A stretch of DNA of 64,000 bases, taken from the NCBI RefSeq assembly GCF_002007485.1, contig NZ_CP015820.1:2046001-2110000 (forward strand). Direction: 5' to 3'. The notes under the pieces were generated by a model. The model was not told the origin of the DNA. It worked only from the letters and a program-made list of their open reading frames with translations, and searched no databases. A program made the translations under genes and the position numbers. Shown piece after piece: positions 37,130 to 48,100 of the stretch; positions within the stretch are counted from its first letter, which is position 1, and each line of letters opens with the position of its first letter. Source of the stretch: Ditibartonella apihabitans. GTDB lineage: Bacteria > Pseudomonadota > Alphaproteobacteria > Rhizobiales > Rhizobiaceae.

Positions 37130-38461
37130 ATGACGCATAATAAAATCAATTTCGGCATCATGCTTCATGGTGCAGGCGGCCATATGAATTCATGGCGCCA
37201 CACTTCTGTTCCGGCAGATGCGAGTGTCAACATTGCTTACAATGTCAATCTTGCCAAACGAGCTGAAGCCGAGGGGCTCGCTTTCGTTTTTGTTGCCGAC
37301 GGGCTTTACATCAATGAAAAATCAATTCCGCATTTTCTAAACCGCTTCGAACCGCTCACTCTTCTATCGTTTCTTGCCGCACATACGTCGAAAATCGGTT
37401 TGGGTGGCACAGTTTCAACTTCTTACAGCGACCCGTTTACAGTTGCGCGCCAATTTGCTTCGCTCGACCTTTTAAGTGGCGGGCGGGCTGCATGGAACAT
37501 TGTAACAACTCCGCTTGAAGGGACCGCCAAAAATTATGGCCGTCCTCATCCCGACCATACATTGCGTTATGAAATCGCCAGCGAATATATCGAAGTGGTG
37601 AAAGGGCTATGGTCTTCATGGGAAGAAGATGCGTTTATTCGTAACCGCGAAACCGGCCAGTTTTTCGACCCGAAGAAAATGCACCGCGTCAATCATCACG
37701 GAAAGTTTTTCTCGGTAGAAGGGCCGCTCAATATCCAGCGTTCCAAACAAGGCGAACCGGTCATTTTCCAGGCTGGCGCATCCGAGTCCGGCATCCATTT
37801 TGCTTCCAAATATGCCGAGGCGGTCTTTACTCACATCAGAGATATTGACGAGGCCAGAAACTATGCCAAGCGCATCAGGGATGGAGCGGTTGCACATGGT
37901 CGCTCGCTCAATGATGTGAAAATTTTCCCAGGTATCAACCCGATTGTAGGGCGAACCAAAGAAGAGGCGGAAGAAAAATTCCGCGAAATCCGCAATCTCG
38001 TCAATATTGAAGATGCACTTGCCTATCTTGGCCGCTATTTCGATCATCACGACTTTGCGCAATATGATCTCGACAAACCTTTCCCCGAAATTGGCGATAT
38101 CGGGAAAAACAGTTTCCGTTCAACGAGCGACCACATCAAGCAAGAGGCAAAAGAAAAAGGCCTGACTTTACGTGAAGTGGCACTCAAGGTAACCACACAA
38201 CGTGGCGATTTTATCGGCAGTTATGACGACGTTACAAATCGCATCATCGAATGGTTTGACAGCGGCGCTGCCGACGGCTTCATCCTCACTATGCAGGTGA
38301 GCGGCCAAGGCTTTGACGATTTTTCTGCCGAAATTCTGCCTCGCCTTGAAGAACGCGGCTATTTTGATCGCAAACTCCATCACAACACATTGCGTGAAAA
38401 TCTGGGTCTTTCCATTCCCTCGAACCGTTATGCCGAAAAACAGCAAATCGTTGCTGCTTGA
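37130..38461 (+). CDS. FMN-dependent monooxygenase of the NtaA/SnaA/DszA family (YtnJ-like)
   Basis: The protein has 443 residues with an AAGGAG ribosome site. Family hallmarks include an N-terminal INFGIMLHGAGGHMNSWRH, LNRFEPLTLLSFLAAHTSKIG, the core SYSDPFTVARQFASLDLLS with GGRAAWNIVTTP, and FQAGASESG. The length equals that of Bacillus YtnJ as I recall it (about 442). Family members oxidise nitrilotriacetate, dibenzothiophene sulfone or S-alkylcysteine derivatives with FMNH2 and O2. It lies 21 nt after the first monooxygenase gene and 17 nt before the reductase gene. It probably carries out an oxidation that releases sulfur or an alkyl group. Confidence 0.9.
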   Translation: MTHNKINFGIMLHGAGGHMNSWRHTSVPADASVNIAYNVNLAKRAEAEGLAFVFVADGLYINEKSIPHFLNRFEPLTLLSFLAAHTSKIGLGGTVSTSYSDPFTVARQFASLDLLSGGRAAWNIVTTPLEGTAKNYGRPHPDHTLRYEIASEYIEVVKGLWSSWEEDAFIRNRETGQFFDPKKMHRVNHHGKFFSVEGPLNIQRSKQGEPVIFQAGASESGIHFASKYAEAVFTHIRDIDEARNYAKRIRDGAVAHGRSLNDVKIFPGINPIVGRTKEEAEEKFREIRNLVNIEDALAYLGRYFDHHDFAQYDLDKPFPEIGDIGKNSFRSTSDHIKQEAKEKGLTLREVALKVTTQRGDFIGSYDDVTNRIIEWFDSGAADGFILTMQVSGQGFDDFSAEILPRLEERGYFDRKLHHNTLRENLGLSIPSNRYAEKQQIVAA

Positions 38462-38478
38462 AGCCGAAAGGACAAAAC

Positions 38479-39093
38479 ATGAGCAAAGTGATCGCTTTTT
38501 CCGGCAGTTTCAACCGGCCATCAAAAACCACCGCTCTCGTCAATTATATTGGTGAAAAAGTGGCCAAAAAATTCGGCACAGAGGTTGTGACCTATGATCT
38601 TCTGGATATCGGAACCACGCTGGGACTTGCCCAGCGTGCCGACAAGCTTGAGCCGAAAGGGCAAAAAATTATTGAAGAACTGACATTGGCAGACGCCATT
38701 ATTATCGGCAGTCCGGTCTATAAAGGCAGTTATCCGGGATTGTTCAAACATTTCATTGATCTCATCGAGCCTGAAAGACTTTATGGAAAACCTGTGCTTC
38801 TTTCAGCAACTGGTGGTGGCGACCGTCATGCTTTGATGGTTGAACATCAGCTACGCCCGCTTTTCGGTTTCTTCATGGCGCACAGCCTGCCAACCGCTAT
38901 TTATGCTTCGTCACGTGATTTCGGACCGGATAATACAATCCAGTCACAAGATCTCGTTTCCCGCATTGATAAGGCTGTAAATCAATTCCTTCCCTTTCTC
39001 AAAAGCCAACCGGTCGATGGTGCCGGTCAAAAAACCACCATTCAACTGACAAGGGAAAATAATGATGTTCTCCCCCTTGCGGCCAATTCTTGA
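38479..39093 (+). CDS. NAD(P)H-dependent FMN reductase (SsuE/MsuE-like)
   Basis: The protein has 204 residues from the ATG at 38479, which has an AAAGGA site; the frame extends 7 codons upstream without one. It has a flavodoxin-like fold: FSGSFNRPSKTTALV phosphate loop near the N-terminus, IIGSPVYKGSYPGLFKHFIDL at about 75-95, and the LSATGGGDRHALMVEHQLRPL segment typical of SsuE/MsuE. It should reduce FMN for the two monooxygenases encoded just upstream. It replaces the RibR-type flavin function found in the Bacillus operon. Confidence 0.9.
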   Translation: MSKVIAFSGSFNRPSKTTALVNYIGEKVAKKFGTEVVTYDLLDIGTTLGLAQRADKLEPKGQKIIEELTLADAIIIGSPVYKGSYPGLFKHFIDLIEPERLYGKPVLLSATGGGDRHALMVEHQLRPLFGFFMAHSLPTAIYASSRDFGPDNTIQSQDLVSRIDKAVNQFLPFLKSQPVDGAGQKTTIQLTRENNDVLPLAANS

Positions 39094-39107
39094 GGGAGGA
39101 AACGCCC

Positions 39108-39692
39108 ATGAAACAATTTGTTTTCACCAGCCTCAAGGATCCGCGAGCAGCGCGGCTTCGCGCCGCCTTGATAGAAGAATACGATCGCCGTTACGGCACC
39201 TTCTATGATGAAGAAGGCGCTAAAGCCGAGCTTGACCGTTATCCGGCTGAAGATTTCGCCCCGCCACGGGGAAATTTTCTTCTCCTGATTGACGGAGAAG
39301 AGACGATCGGCGGCGGTGCTTTCAAATTTTATGATGACACAACAGCCGAATTCAAACGCATCTGGATTGATAATGGTTATCGTCGTCAGGGGCTTGCGGC
39401 CCTCATTCTCGACAAACTCGAACGACAAGCGCAATTGCAAGGTTACAAACGCGTTTATCTCACCACAGGCTTTCGCCAGCCCGAGGCTGTCAATCTCTAT
39501 CTGAAAAATGGCTATACCAATCTTTTTGATTTGAATGGCGATTGGGAAGCTTATCGCCATTTGCCATTTGAAAAAGACATCCGCAATAAAACGCACGAAC
39601 ACAATCCTGACCGGGAAAATGACCTCGATCATCATTTGCAGCCATTCTCACCTGTCAAAGCTGAAAGCGCATTGCCGCCAACAAGCCTTTGA
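39108..39692 (+). CDS. GNAT N-acetyltransferase (YtmI/SnaA-like role proposed)
   Basis: The protein has 194 residues from the ATG at 39108 with a GGAGG site. GNAT features: FLLLIDGEETIGGGAFKFY, the beta4 strand AEFKRIWI, the acetyl-CoA loop GYRRQGLAALIL and the C-terminal YLKNGYTNLFD. The last 35 residues are polar and histidine-rich (HEHNPDRENDLDHHL), an unusual tail. It lies 14 nt after the reductase gene and 12 nt before the transporter gene. In the Bacillus pathway an acetyltransferase N-acetylates S-substituted cysteine before oxidation. The same role here is inferred from context, and detoxification of an amino compound is the alternative. Confidence 0.85.
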   Translation: MKQFVFTSLKDPRAARLRAALIEEYDRRYGTFYDEEGAKAELDRYPAEDFAPPRGNFLLLIDGEETIGGGAFKFYDDTTAEFKRIWIDNGYRRQGLAALILDKLERQAQLQGYKRVYLTTGFRQPEAVNLYLKNGYTNLFDLNGDWEAYRHLPFEKDIRNKTHEHNPDRENDLDHHLQPFSPVKAESALPPTSL

Positions 39693-39704
39693 GAAGGAGC
39701 CCCC

Positions 39705-41564
39705 ATGTCATCACTAACAGATATTCATACTCCCGAACTGTCCGCAAAATTCGATTCTGAAACAAATCAATATTCGGATTGCAAGGTCATACCTGCGCGC
39801 TATCCGTTGCGAATGTTCGGCACGGTTTTTTCTGTTCTTGTGATTGCGGTTATTTTATATTCGGTTTTAACAAACGAAAAATGGGGATGGCCGGTTTTCG
39901 CAACATGGTTTTTATCCGAACCGGTTCTCGCCGGCCTTGGACGCACAATTTTGCTGACCATCCTTGCAACGATATCTGGCTCGTTACTTGGAACATGTCT
40001 GGCATTGGCCCGTGTTTCAAAATCGCCACTGCTTTCCGGCCTGTCATGGAGCTATATCTGGTTATTGCGCTCCGTGCCGCTTATTGTGCTTTTGCTCATT
40101 CTCAACAATCTGGGCTATCTTTATGAAAGCATCCGCCTCACAAATCCGTTGAATGGCGAAATACTCGTCAATTACCCGATGGTATCTTTGTTGACACCTT
40201 TTCTTGCTGCTTTCATCGGCTTGACCCTCAACCAGTCGGCATTTTTTGCCGAAATCGTACGAGGCGGCATTTTATCGGTCGATAACGGACAACATGAAGC
40301 TGCCGCTTCGCTCGGATTGTCGAAAAAACGGCAAGTCTTGCGCATAGTCTTGCCGCAAGCCATGCGCACTATTCTTCCCACCGGCTTTAACGAAATTATT
40401 GGCCTCGCCAAAGGCACTTCTATGGTTTACGTTTTGGCATTGCCGGAATTGTTTTACACCGTTCAGGTTATCTATCGGCGCAATCTCGAAGTGATACCGC
40501 TTTTGATGGTTGCAACCGTCTGGTATCTTGTCATTATGACAGTGCTTTCGATCGCCCAATATTATATTGAAAGCATCTATGCAAAAGGCGCAGTACGCAA
40601 CCCTTCGGAACTCGCTTTCTCACGCATTGGCCGCCGTGTACGCAATCTTGCCGGACAGTTGTCATTTTTCAAAACGCCGTCAACTACAGAGTCGAACGAC
40701 AAATTGACCTTCAAGGAAGATGTCGAGGCATTAACCGATGACGAGGCCTTTTCACTTGACGAGTGCCAGCATCAGGGCTTCGGCAATCTCTATTCAGGTG
40801 ATGGTGCAGAAGTCAATGTTCACAACGTGTCGAAATATTTCGGTGCTAATAAGGTGTTGGACAATGTCAGCCTTACAGTGCCGGCAGGGAGTGTAACCGT
40901 TATTCTTGGACCATCCGGTTCCGGAAAATCGACGCTCCTTAGAACAATCAACCACCTTGAACGTGTTGATAGCGGCTTTATTGATGTAGATGGCGAATTG
41001 ATCGGCTATCGCAGAGAAGCAAATACGCTTTATGAACTCAAAGAAAAAGACATTTTGAAACAGCGCGCCGACATTGCCATGGTGTTCCAGAATTTCAATT
41101 TGTTTCCGCATTTGACTGTTCTCGAAAACATTATCGAAGCGCCGACACAAGTGAAAAAACTTCCCCATAAAAAGGCAGTTGAAGAAGCGCTTGATCTGTT
41201 GTCCCGTGTCGGTTTGAAAGACAAAGCCAATGTTTATCCCCGCCAGCTTTCCGGCGGGCAACAACAACGTGTCGCCATTGCCCGCGCATTGGCGCTTCGC
41301 CCCAAAGTTCTGCTTTTTGATGAACCGACTTCCGCCCTTGATCCGGAACTTGTCGGAGAGGTTCTCGATGTTATCAAAGAGCTCGCCCGTACCGGTTCGA
41401 CACTTATCGTCGTCACCCATGAAATCGGGTTTGCCCGCGAAGTTGCTGATACGATCATATTTATGGAAAGCGGAAAAATAGTTGAAACAGGAAGTCCCGA
41501 AGAGGTCTTCAACCATACAAAACAACAGAGAACCAAAGCTTTTCTGAACAAGGTTTTTAAATAA
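39705..41564 (+). CDS. Amino-acid ABC importer, permease fused to ATPase
   Basis: This 619-residue fusion carries the polar-amino-acid permease domain at about 25-300. Its helices include the EAA-loop region [20 protein letters not shown], and the binding-protein-dependent signature is near 190-215. A linker of about 65 residues joins it to an ATPase at about 368-619. The ATPase shows Walker [14 protein letters not shown]-loop [12 protein letters not shown], signature LSGGQQQR, Walker [13 protein letters not shown] and the H-loop THE. HisMP/GlnPQ-type importers usually encode these parts separately, so the fusion is notable though not unique. Two binding-protein genes follow directly. The likely cargo is cystine or an S-modified cysteine (inference from the operon). 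Confidence 0.93.
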   Translation: MSSLTDIHTPELSAKFDSETNQYSDCKVIPARYPLRMFGTVFSVLVIAVILYSVLTNEKWGWPVFATWFLSEPVLAGLGRTILLTILATISGSLLGTCLALARVSKSPLLSGLSWSYIWLLRSVPLIVLLLILNNLGYLYESIRLTNPLNGEILVNYPMVSLLTPFLAAFIGLTLNQSAFFAEIVRGGILSVDNGQHEAAASLGLSKKRQVLRIVLPQAMRTILPTGFNEIIGLAKGTSMVYVLALPELFYTVQVIYRRNLEVIPLLMVATVWYLVIMTVLSIAQYYIESIYAKGAVRNPSELAFSRIGRRVRNLAGQLSFFKTPSTTESNDKLTFKEDVEALTDDEAFSLDECQHQGFGNLYSGDGAEVNVHNVSKYFGANKVLDNVSLTVPAGSVTVILGPSGSGKSTLLRTINHLERVDSGFIDVDGELIGYRREANTLYELKEKDILKQRADIAMVFQNFNLFPHLTVLENIIEAPTQVKKLPHKKAVEEALDLLSRVGLKDKANVYPRQLSGGQQQRVAIARALALRPKVLLFDEPTSALDPELVGEVLDVIKELARTGSTLIVVTHEIGFAREVADTIIFMESGKIVETGSPEEVFNHTKQQRTKAFLNKVFK

Positions 41565-41613
41565 TCCAACATTTCCAGATGAGGCTATTTGCCCAACACC
41601 GGGAGGTTTCTTG

Positions 41614-42564
41614 ATGAGTTTCTTTAATAAAAATACCTATGCCAAAATAGCGCTTGTCGTCATTGGCATCACCTATTCACAGCTCTCCCGGTCTGAAACG
41701 GTGCCGATCGATTTTTCACCCGAACAACCCGGTCGCCCTCATATAGCGGCGAGCCAGCAGCGTATTGATGAAGTTGCCAATGTCCCTTTTGTCAAAAAAG
41801 ATACATTAACGATTGCAATCAATACCAATAGTAGTTTGCCTTTGCATGATTATGCAAGCGACGCAAAAACTCCAATCGGACTGGATGCCGATCTCGCTTC
41901 TGCACTTGCCGAACGCTTGGGCAAAAAGCTGGAATTTGTTGAAATTGTCTGGGCAGATTGGCCATTGGGTTTATCGAGCGGCAAATATGACGCTGTTATC
42001 GCCAATTTGACGGTTACCGAAGAGCGCAAAGAAAAATTCGATTTTGCCACTTATCGTCATGATATTATCGGTATCTATGTCAAGAAATCGAGCCCCATAA
42101 AAGAAGTCAAAGAAGCAAAAGATATTGCCGGTTTGCGGGTAATTACCGATGCCGGTACAAATCAGGAAAAACTGCTTTTGCAATGGAACGACCAGAATGT
42201 AAAAGCCGGTTTAAAACCGGTTGAAGTCCAATATTATGACGACCGCGCCCTGCAAACGCTAGCGCTTGATAGTGACCGCGCAGATGCAATTTTCAGCGTT
42301 AACGCCATGCAGTCCTATATTTCTGCCACAACCGGAAAAACAAGGCTGGTTGGCACTATCAATGGTGGTTGGCCATTAACCGCCGATATTGCCGTTGGTT
42401 TGCCGAAAAACAGCCCGCTCACCAAACCCGTTTCGGATTCAATCAATGATATGATTGCCGACGGGACATATGAAAAAATCCTGAAACGTTGGAATTTGTG
42501 GGAAGAAGCTGTTTCGCAATCGCTAATCAATCCCCCCGGCCTGCCAAAACCTAAAGCCCAGTAA
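41614..42564 (+). CDS. Amino-acid ABC transporter substrate-binding protein (first)
   Basis: The protein has 316 residues from ATG 41614, preceded by GGGAGG; a TTG directly before it is less likely. An N-terminal secretion helix (about 6-25) is followed by a type II periplasmic-binding fold (SBP family 3): DTLTIAINTNSSLPLHDYAS, TPIGLDADLASALAERLGKK, SSGKYDAVIANLTVTEERK and AGTNQEKLLLQW. It would deliver cargo to the fused transporter encoded upstream. It is clearly paralogous to the next gene, sharing the WPLGLSSGKYDA block. Confidence 0.92.
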   Translation: MSFFNKNTYAKIALVVIGITYSQLSRSETVPIDFSPEQPGRPHIAASQQRIDEVANVPFVKKDTLTIAINTNSSLPLHDYASDAKTPIGLDADLASALAERLGKKLEFVEIVWADWPLGLSSGKYDAVIANLTVTEERKEKFDFATYRHDIIGIYVKKSSPIKEVKEAKDIAGLRVITDAGTNQEKLLLQWNDQNVKAGLKPVEVQYYDDRALQTLALDSDRADAIFSVNAMQSYISATTGKTRLVGTINGGWPLTADIAVGLPKNSPLTKPVSDSINDMIADGTYEKILKRWNLWEEAVSQSLINPPGLPKPKAQ

Positions 42565-42645
42565 AACCACCATTTTAACATCAATCCAATATTTACCGGT
42601 AACCACAAGATCTATCGGCAAATCCAACATCCAAATGTCGGCAAG

Positions 42646-43596
42646 ATGACTACAATGAAGAAATCAATAATTATATTGCCATTATTGGTCATTGTTATTC
42701 TGTTCAGAATGACGATGACCGTATGGGGGCTTGACCAGAAGCCCTTTTTTGACACCACTTCGGAACAGAAGGGACGCATTCACGTCGAAAAAAACGAAGA
42801 TGCAATCAAAGCAATTCCGCCAGACTATCATTTCGTCAAACAGGACACATTTACTGTTGCTGTTGCCCCGAGCGATCCGCCGTTATTGTTTTATGCAAAT
42901 GATGCCAAAACGCCTATCGGTTCGGAAGCGGATTTTGCCTCTGCAATCGCCGAAAGTTTAGGTAAAAAGCTCGAGCTTGTTCCCATTCCGTGGGTCGACT
43001 GGCCACTCGGTTTATCTTCCGGCAAGTATGACGCGGTGCTAGCAAATGTCGGCGTTACCGAAGCACGCAAAAAGAAGTTCGATTTTTCCAGCTATCGTCA
43101 GGGTATCCATGGATTTTACGTAAGAACCGACAGCCCGATCAAGAAGGTCGAAAAACCCGAGGACCTCGCCGGATATCGGGTTGTCGTCGGTAGCGGGACC
43201 AATCAAGAACGCATTATGTTGCGTTGGAATGATATTGTTACTCGTGAAAATCTGAAGCCGATCGCACTTCAGGACTATGATGATAGTGCTGCAAGACTTC
43301 TTGCCATACAGTCCGGGCGGGCTGATGTGATTGTCGCTCCACATGCAAAACTGGCTTACATGGCATTGCGTGATGGCAATTTGCGCAAAGTCGGGACACT
43401 TCTTGCCGGTTGGCCCGATCGTTCCGACGTTTCGGTCGCGACGAGAAAATCAAGTGGTCTTGCCGAACCGGTTACGATTGCAATCAACGGACTTATAAAG
43501 TCGGGAGTTTACAGAAAAATTCTCGAGAAATGGCATCAGGAAGATGAAGCGCTCGACGTTTCAGAAACCAATCCCCAAGGCATGGCAGAAGAATAG
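42646..43596 (+). CDS. Amino-acid ABC transporter substrate-binding protein (second)
   Basis: The protein has 316 residues; an alternative ATG lies three codons in (42655). A hydrophobic export signal spans about 5-25. SBP family 3 features parallel the first copy: FTVAVAPSDPPLLFYANDAK, TPIGSEADFASAIAESLGKK, WPLGLSSGKYDAVLANVGV and SGTNQERIMLRW. The two binding proteins probably broaden the ligand range of one importer. It ends 15 nt before cysK. Confidence 0.92.
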   Translation: MTTMKKSIIILPLLVIVILFRMTMTVWGLDQKPFFDTTSEQKGRIHVEKNEDAIKAIPPDYHFVKQDTFTVAVAPSDPPLLFYANDAKTPIGSEADFASAIAESLGKKLELVPIPWVDWPLGLSSGKYDAVLANVGVTEARKKKFDFSSYRQGIHGFYVRTDSPIKKVEKPEDLAGYRVVVGSGTNQERIMLRWNDIVTRENLKPIALQDYDDSAARLLAIQSGRADVIVAPHAKLAYMALRDGNLRKVGTLLAGWPDRSDVSVATRKSSGLAEPVTIAINGLIKSGVYRKILEKWHQEDEALDVSETNPQGMAEE

Positions 43597-43611
43597 CGGA
43601 GAATTATCCCC

Positions 43612-44562
43612 ATGAAAATCCATCACAATATTACTGAACTTATCGGCAAGACACCACTTGTCGAGCTTCATCATTACGGCAAAAAACATCATTTGAAATC
43701 ACGTATTATTGCCAAACTGGAATATCTTAATCCGGCAGGCAGTATAAAAGACCGTGCCGCTTTGAATATGATTAATGAAGCGGAAAAATCCGGCAAACTG
43801 AAAAAGGGCGATACCATTGTCGATGTTACAAGCGGCAATACGGGCATTGCGCTTGCCGCTGTGGCAGCGGCCAAAGGCTATAAAACGAAATTCTATGTGA
43901 GCGATAATATCAGCGCCGACAAAATAAAACTTCTCAAGCTTTATGGTGCGGAAGTGGTTGCGGTTGAAAACGCTTTTTTCATGGATCCGGAAGCATTGGA
44001 AAAAATGGCTGCCCGCATCGTTTCGGAAAATCCGGACGCCTTTTTTATCGACCAATTGGCCAATCCCGATAATCCGAAGGTTCATATTGTCTCGACCGGT
44101 CCTGAAATCTGGGAAGATACAGATGGTCAGGTGGATATTCTGGTGTGTGCCATGGGCACAGGCGGAACGGTTTCGGGAACCGGAAAATATTTGAAATCGA
44201 AAAATCCAAAAATCAAAGTTGTTATTGCAGAACCGGCAGAAACCTCGCTTCCAAGTGAAGAAAATCCCTATCCCGATGAAATTGACGGCGTGCACAAGGT
44301 AAGTGAAGTGCCCGCAGAGTCTCTGCCAAAGAACTATGCCGCAGAAGTGGTTGATGAAATTTTTTCACTCGACACTGCTGATGCTCTTAATGTTCAACGT
44401 GATCTCTTAACCACAGAGGGAATATTCCCCGGTGTTTCGGCCGCTGCCATTTTATGGACAGCAACCCGCCTTGCCGAACGGGAAGAAAATAAAGGCAAAA
44501 TGATTGTGGCAATTTTCCCTGATAGTGGCGAACGTTATTTGAGTGCTGCAACAAAGAACTAA
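43612..44562 (+). CDS. cysK: Cysteine synthase (O-acetylserine sulfhydrylase)
   Basis: This 316-residue PLP enzyme has the Schiff-base lysine in NPAGSIKDRAA (Lys46), the substrate loop TSGNTGIALA, the phosphate-binding GTGGTVSGTG and the C-terminal PDSGERYLS. It makes cysteine from O-acetylserine and sulfide. As the last gene of the monooxygenase and importer operon, it would capture sulfur released from organosulfur compounds. A terminator follows 13 nt after the stop. A related PLP role such as cystathionine synthesis is less likely. Confidence 0.93.
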   Translation: MKIHHNITELIGKTPLVELHHYGKKHHLKSRIIAKLEYLNPAGSIKDRAALNMINEAEKSGKLKKGDTIVDVTSGNTGIALAAVAAAKGYKTKFYVSDNISADKIKLLKLYGAEVVAVENAFFMDPEALEKMAARIVSENPDAFFIDQLANPDNPKVHIVSTGPEIWEDTDGQVDILVCAMGTGGTVSGTGKYLKSKNPKIKVVIAEPAETSLPSEENPYPDEIDGVHKVSEVPAESLPKNYAAEVVDEIFSLDTADALNVQRDLLTTEGIFPGVSAAAILWTATRLAEREENKGKMIVAIFPDSGERYLSAATKN

Positions 44563-44575
44563 AACAATTGCATAT

Positions 44576-44612
44576 TTGCGGGCAGATGAGCTTCTGCCCG
44601 CAACCCTTTTTG
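44576..44612 (+). terminator. Terminator of the organosulfur operon
   Basis: Perfect 11-bp GC-rich stem TTGCGGGCAGA (44576-44586) pairs with TCTGCCCGCAA (44593-44603), loop TGAGCT, followed by CCCTTTTT. Confidence 0.92.
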
Positions 44613-45101
44613 TGCGAAAATTTGCCGGCTAACTTTTTCTTTCTTCCCCAGCCCTATTTTGTTTTTTCGTCACACTTCCTATAGTAAAAAGCACAAGGTC
44701 CTAAATCGCAAAAAAGGGCTTTGACTGCTGGTGTTTATGAATGACGCTAAACAGCTTCCCCCCCTTTTCTTCAACTCAACGAAGATCGGCCTTTTCAAGG
44801 TATTATTGCCATGTGTTTAAATTTTTTTGTAAAATTTCGGGGGAAATTTTTTCGCAAAATTGACGGGTGTTTTTAAGTACTCATCATCAGGGCGAACACA
44901 CCCCTTTGCCAAATTTGAATATTGAAAGCTTAAAAGACATCAAGCCGAAATGCGCCACCGCTATTTTGTTTAGCAGCCCACGTGGCAACGCTCCCTCTTT
45001 GAAATAATAAAACCAACATACCACTTTAAGGAAAATCCGTTTTCCTTTACGACTTTAAGCTGTCTATAGTAATATATAAAAAACAAAATGGAGACCTTGC
45101 A
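44613..45101. other. Intergenic region upstream of the SIR2 gene with a small palindrome
   Basis: No gene is recognised. At 45028-45047 an 8-bp inverted repeat (AAGGAAAA, loop TCCG, TTTTCCTT) is flanked by two ACTTTAAG copies at 45023 and 45052. It lies about 55 nt before the SIR2 start and could be an operator or mRNA leader hairpin. Confidence 0.45.
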
Positions 45102-48100
45102 GTGCGATTCTTTGCCAACGGACCATCTATTCCCGATGAATTATTGTGGGAGAGAGATGAAGGCAAAGTGGTCTTTTTCTGTGGTGCAGGCGTATCAAGG
45201 GCATATGCAGGCTTGCCTGATTTTTTTGGCCTCGCAAATGTTGTAGCCAAACATCTTGGAATTGGTAAGGATAGCGATGCTTATAGGCTTATCCACTCGG
45301 CGCATGAAATAGAAAAAAATGCAGGCATTAGCGGCTTGATCTCGGCTGATCGTATTTTTGGCCTGTTAGAAAGAGATTTTCGTGCCGGAGATATTGAAGA
45401 GGCTGTTGCATCAGCTCTGAATCCCGAAAAACAAGATTCTCCAAAAAAGCCGGACTACTTGGAAGCACATCAAATTTTACTTGATCTCGCAACCGGAGTA
45501 GATGGGAAAGTCAGGTTGGTTACGACGAATTTTGACCGCTTGTTTGAACAATGCCGGAAAAAAGTCAAAATTTGGCAGCCGCCGAAATTGCCTGATCCTT
45601 CACGCGTCGACGAGATGGACGGGATTGTTTATCTCCACGGACTTGCAACAAAAGATTATAAAGGCGCAGAAGGTGACGGATTCATTCTTTCGACATCCCA
45701 GTTCGGGAAAGCTTATCTTGCCGAAGGTTGGGCAACGCAGTTCATTCGCCAAATTCTCGACAATTACACAATCGTCTTTGTCGGCTACAGTGCTGACGAC
45801 CCGCCGGTGCAATATTTGCTTGAAGCTTTATTCAAAATGAAAGCAACGCATAATAAAATTTATGCTTTCCAGTCGAATGATGGTGACGATGTCATCAATC
45901 GCTGGAAATACAAAGGTGTTATGCCAATTTGTTTTCCTGCGGGCGGTTATGATATTTTATGGAAAACGCTTGAAGCCTGGGCGAAAAGAGCGCGCAATCC
46001 CGACAAGTGGTATGAACAGGTCATAAAAAAATTTGCGAGTAACCCTCGCGCGCTACAACCATTTGAACGCGGACAAATTGCACATATTGTTTCATCGAGT
46101 GAAGGGGCAAAAAAATTTGCACATACAAAACCGGTTCCTTCTGCGGAATGGCTTTTTGTTTTTGATAAGTTTTGTCGCTATGCCCCCCCTGATCAATTAA
46201 TTCCATTCTTCCCGGAAGAGCATTTTGTTGATCCATTTTCTCTATACAGCCTTGATTCAGATGTGTTGCTCCTTGCTCCTAAGGATGAGAACCTAGAGCG
46301 AGAACCTCCATCGGACGCATGGGATGCTTTAAATATTAGTAAACGCGATCCAACGTCAGTAAACGCTCAAAATAACATTGCGTTATGTAGAAAAACTTCG
46401 CAACTCGTCAATTGTTTTGAACAATTAGCGCTATGGATTACCGAGGTCATTGATCATCCAGCTACAATTTGTTGGGCAATTAAACAAAAATCCCTTAACA
46501 GCATCATCATAAATAATATTTCCAAAAAATTGGCAAGCAATTCTTCTGGAATCAACATGTCCATTCAAGAAAAATGGAAATTGTTGATAGAAATTTCAAA
46601 GAATACGACAAATGTCAAAGTTTCCGATTTGCTTTTCAAGCTTCGAAGAAAAAAATGGAGATGGACCGCAACAGATCTCACCCAATTTGCAAAAATAACG
46701 TGTCCTCATCTTTCTGTAGAATTTAGTAATTTCCTACAACTACAATTGCTAAAATCCCAACGAAACAAAGAAATTACCAACGAATCTGCGATATTCGCAA
46801 TTGATTACCCAAAATACCAATCATGGTATACAATTATCCCTGATGATTGTTTGGCGTCAGTAATTAAAGTATTGCGAACGAATTTGGAATTAACAAACTC
46901 GCTCAGAAAAGCATTCGATCTCCAAATCACCATAGGGTTCAAACGTCCTAATTGGCACGACACTCAAATCAGCAACTTGAATGCAATAACTGGCCTCGCT
47001 GATATGATCATGTATTTTTCATTACTTTTTAATAAACTATGTAATGTAGATCTAGAAGCTGCAAAATCAGAATTTTTAACGTGGCCAAAGAACGATGATA
47101 TTATATTTGCAAATTTAAGAATAATGGCTGCTGGCAAACGGGAACTAGTTCCCGATGATGAATTCGAACATTTTATCGCGTCACTTTCAGACGAAACATT
47201 CAAGAATTGCGAACATGAGGACGACTTGTTGTCAATGTTGGCAACGCGTTGGGTAAATTTAAATATTTCCACCCGCTCTATGATTGAAAAGAGGTTACTT
47301 GAAAATACACCTCATTTTACTGAAAAAGATCAACTCATCCGAAGAAAACGGCGGGCTTGGCGAAGCTTAAATCGTTTGCAGCGCTTAATAGACGCGGGAT
47401 GTGAATTATCAGCTGCAACACAAAAAAAAGCCCAAAAACTTCGTTTCATCGTGCCCGAATGGAGTGAAGAAAAAGCACGTGAACAAGATCAAGTCGCACC
47501 TAGCGATTTTGAATCCACCAATATTGATTACACTGTTTTATTAAACATTCCACTTTCAGAACTATTGCCTGAAGCAGAAAGAATTCAACAAAGTCCGGAT
47601 AAATTCAGTCTTGCCAATATGCCATTCGCGGGATTGGTAGAAAATAAGCCGGTACTTGCTTTTTCTGCATTATGTCTTGAAGCAAAAAAAGGCATTTTTC
47701 GGCCATGGGCATGGCCCATATTTTTTAACTCGGTAGCTCGCAAAGCCAATCGAAACCGCTTCAATCTTTTAATTGCCAATCGTCTTCTCAATTATCCGGA
47801 TAAGCAAATAGAAAAATTTATCAAGCAAGTTGTTCGTTGGTTATCGGATATAAATTCGACACTTGAAAAAACGTGTGTTCCAGTCTTTTTTAATCTTGTA
47901 AGAAAACTCGTTGGAATTTTGCAAAAGCAGTCTCATAAACGGCAATCAATTTTTACGAAAACTTCTAACGATACTGTTAACTGGTATTCTGAAGCAATCA
48001 ATGCACCTGCCGGAATACTCTCGGAAACCCTTTTAGAAAAACCTTTTAAACAAAACCTTAGTGATGAATATTTTTATAAAGAATGGTTCGATTTGATCGA

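Noticed and set aside
44563-45101. tRNA or small RNA gene in the gap before the SIR2 gene
   Set aside because: No cloverleaf, T-loop motif or strong terminator beyond that of cysK was found by eye.
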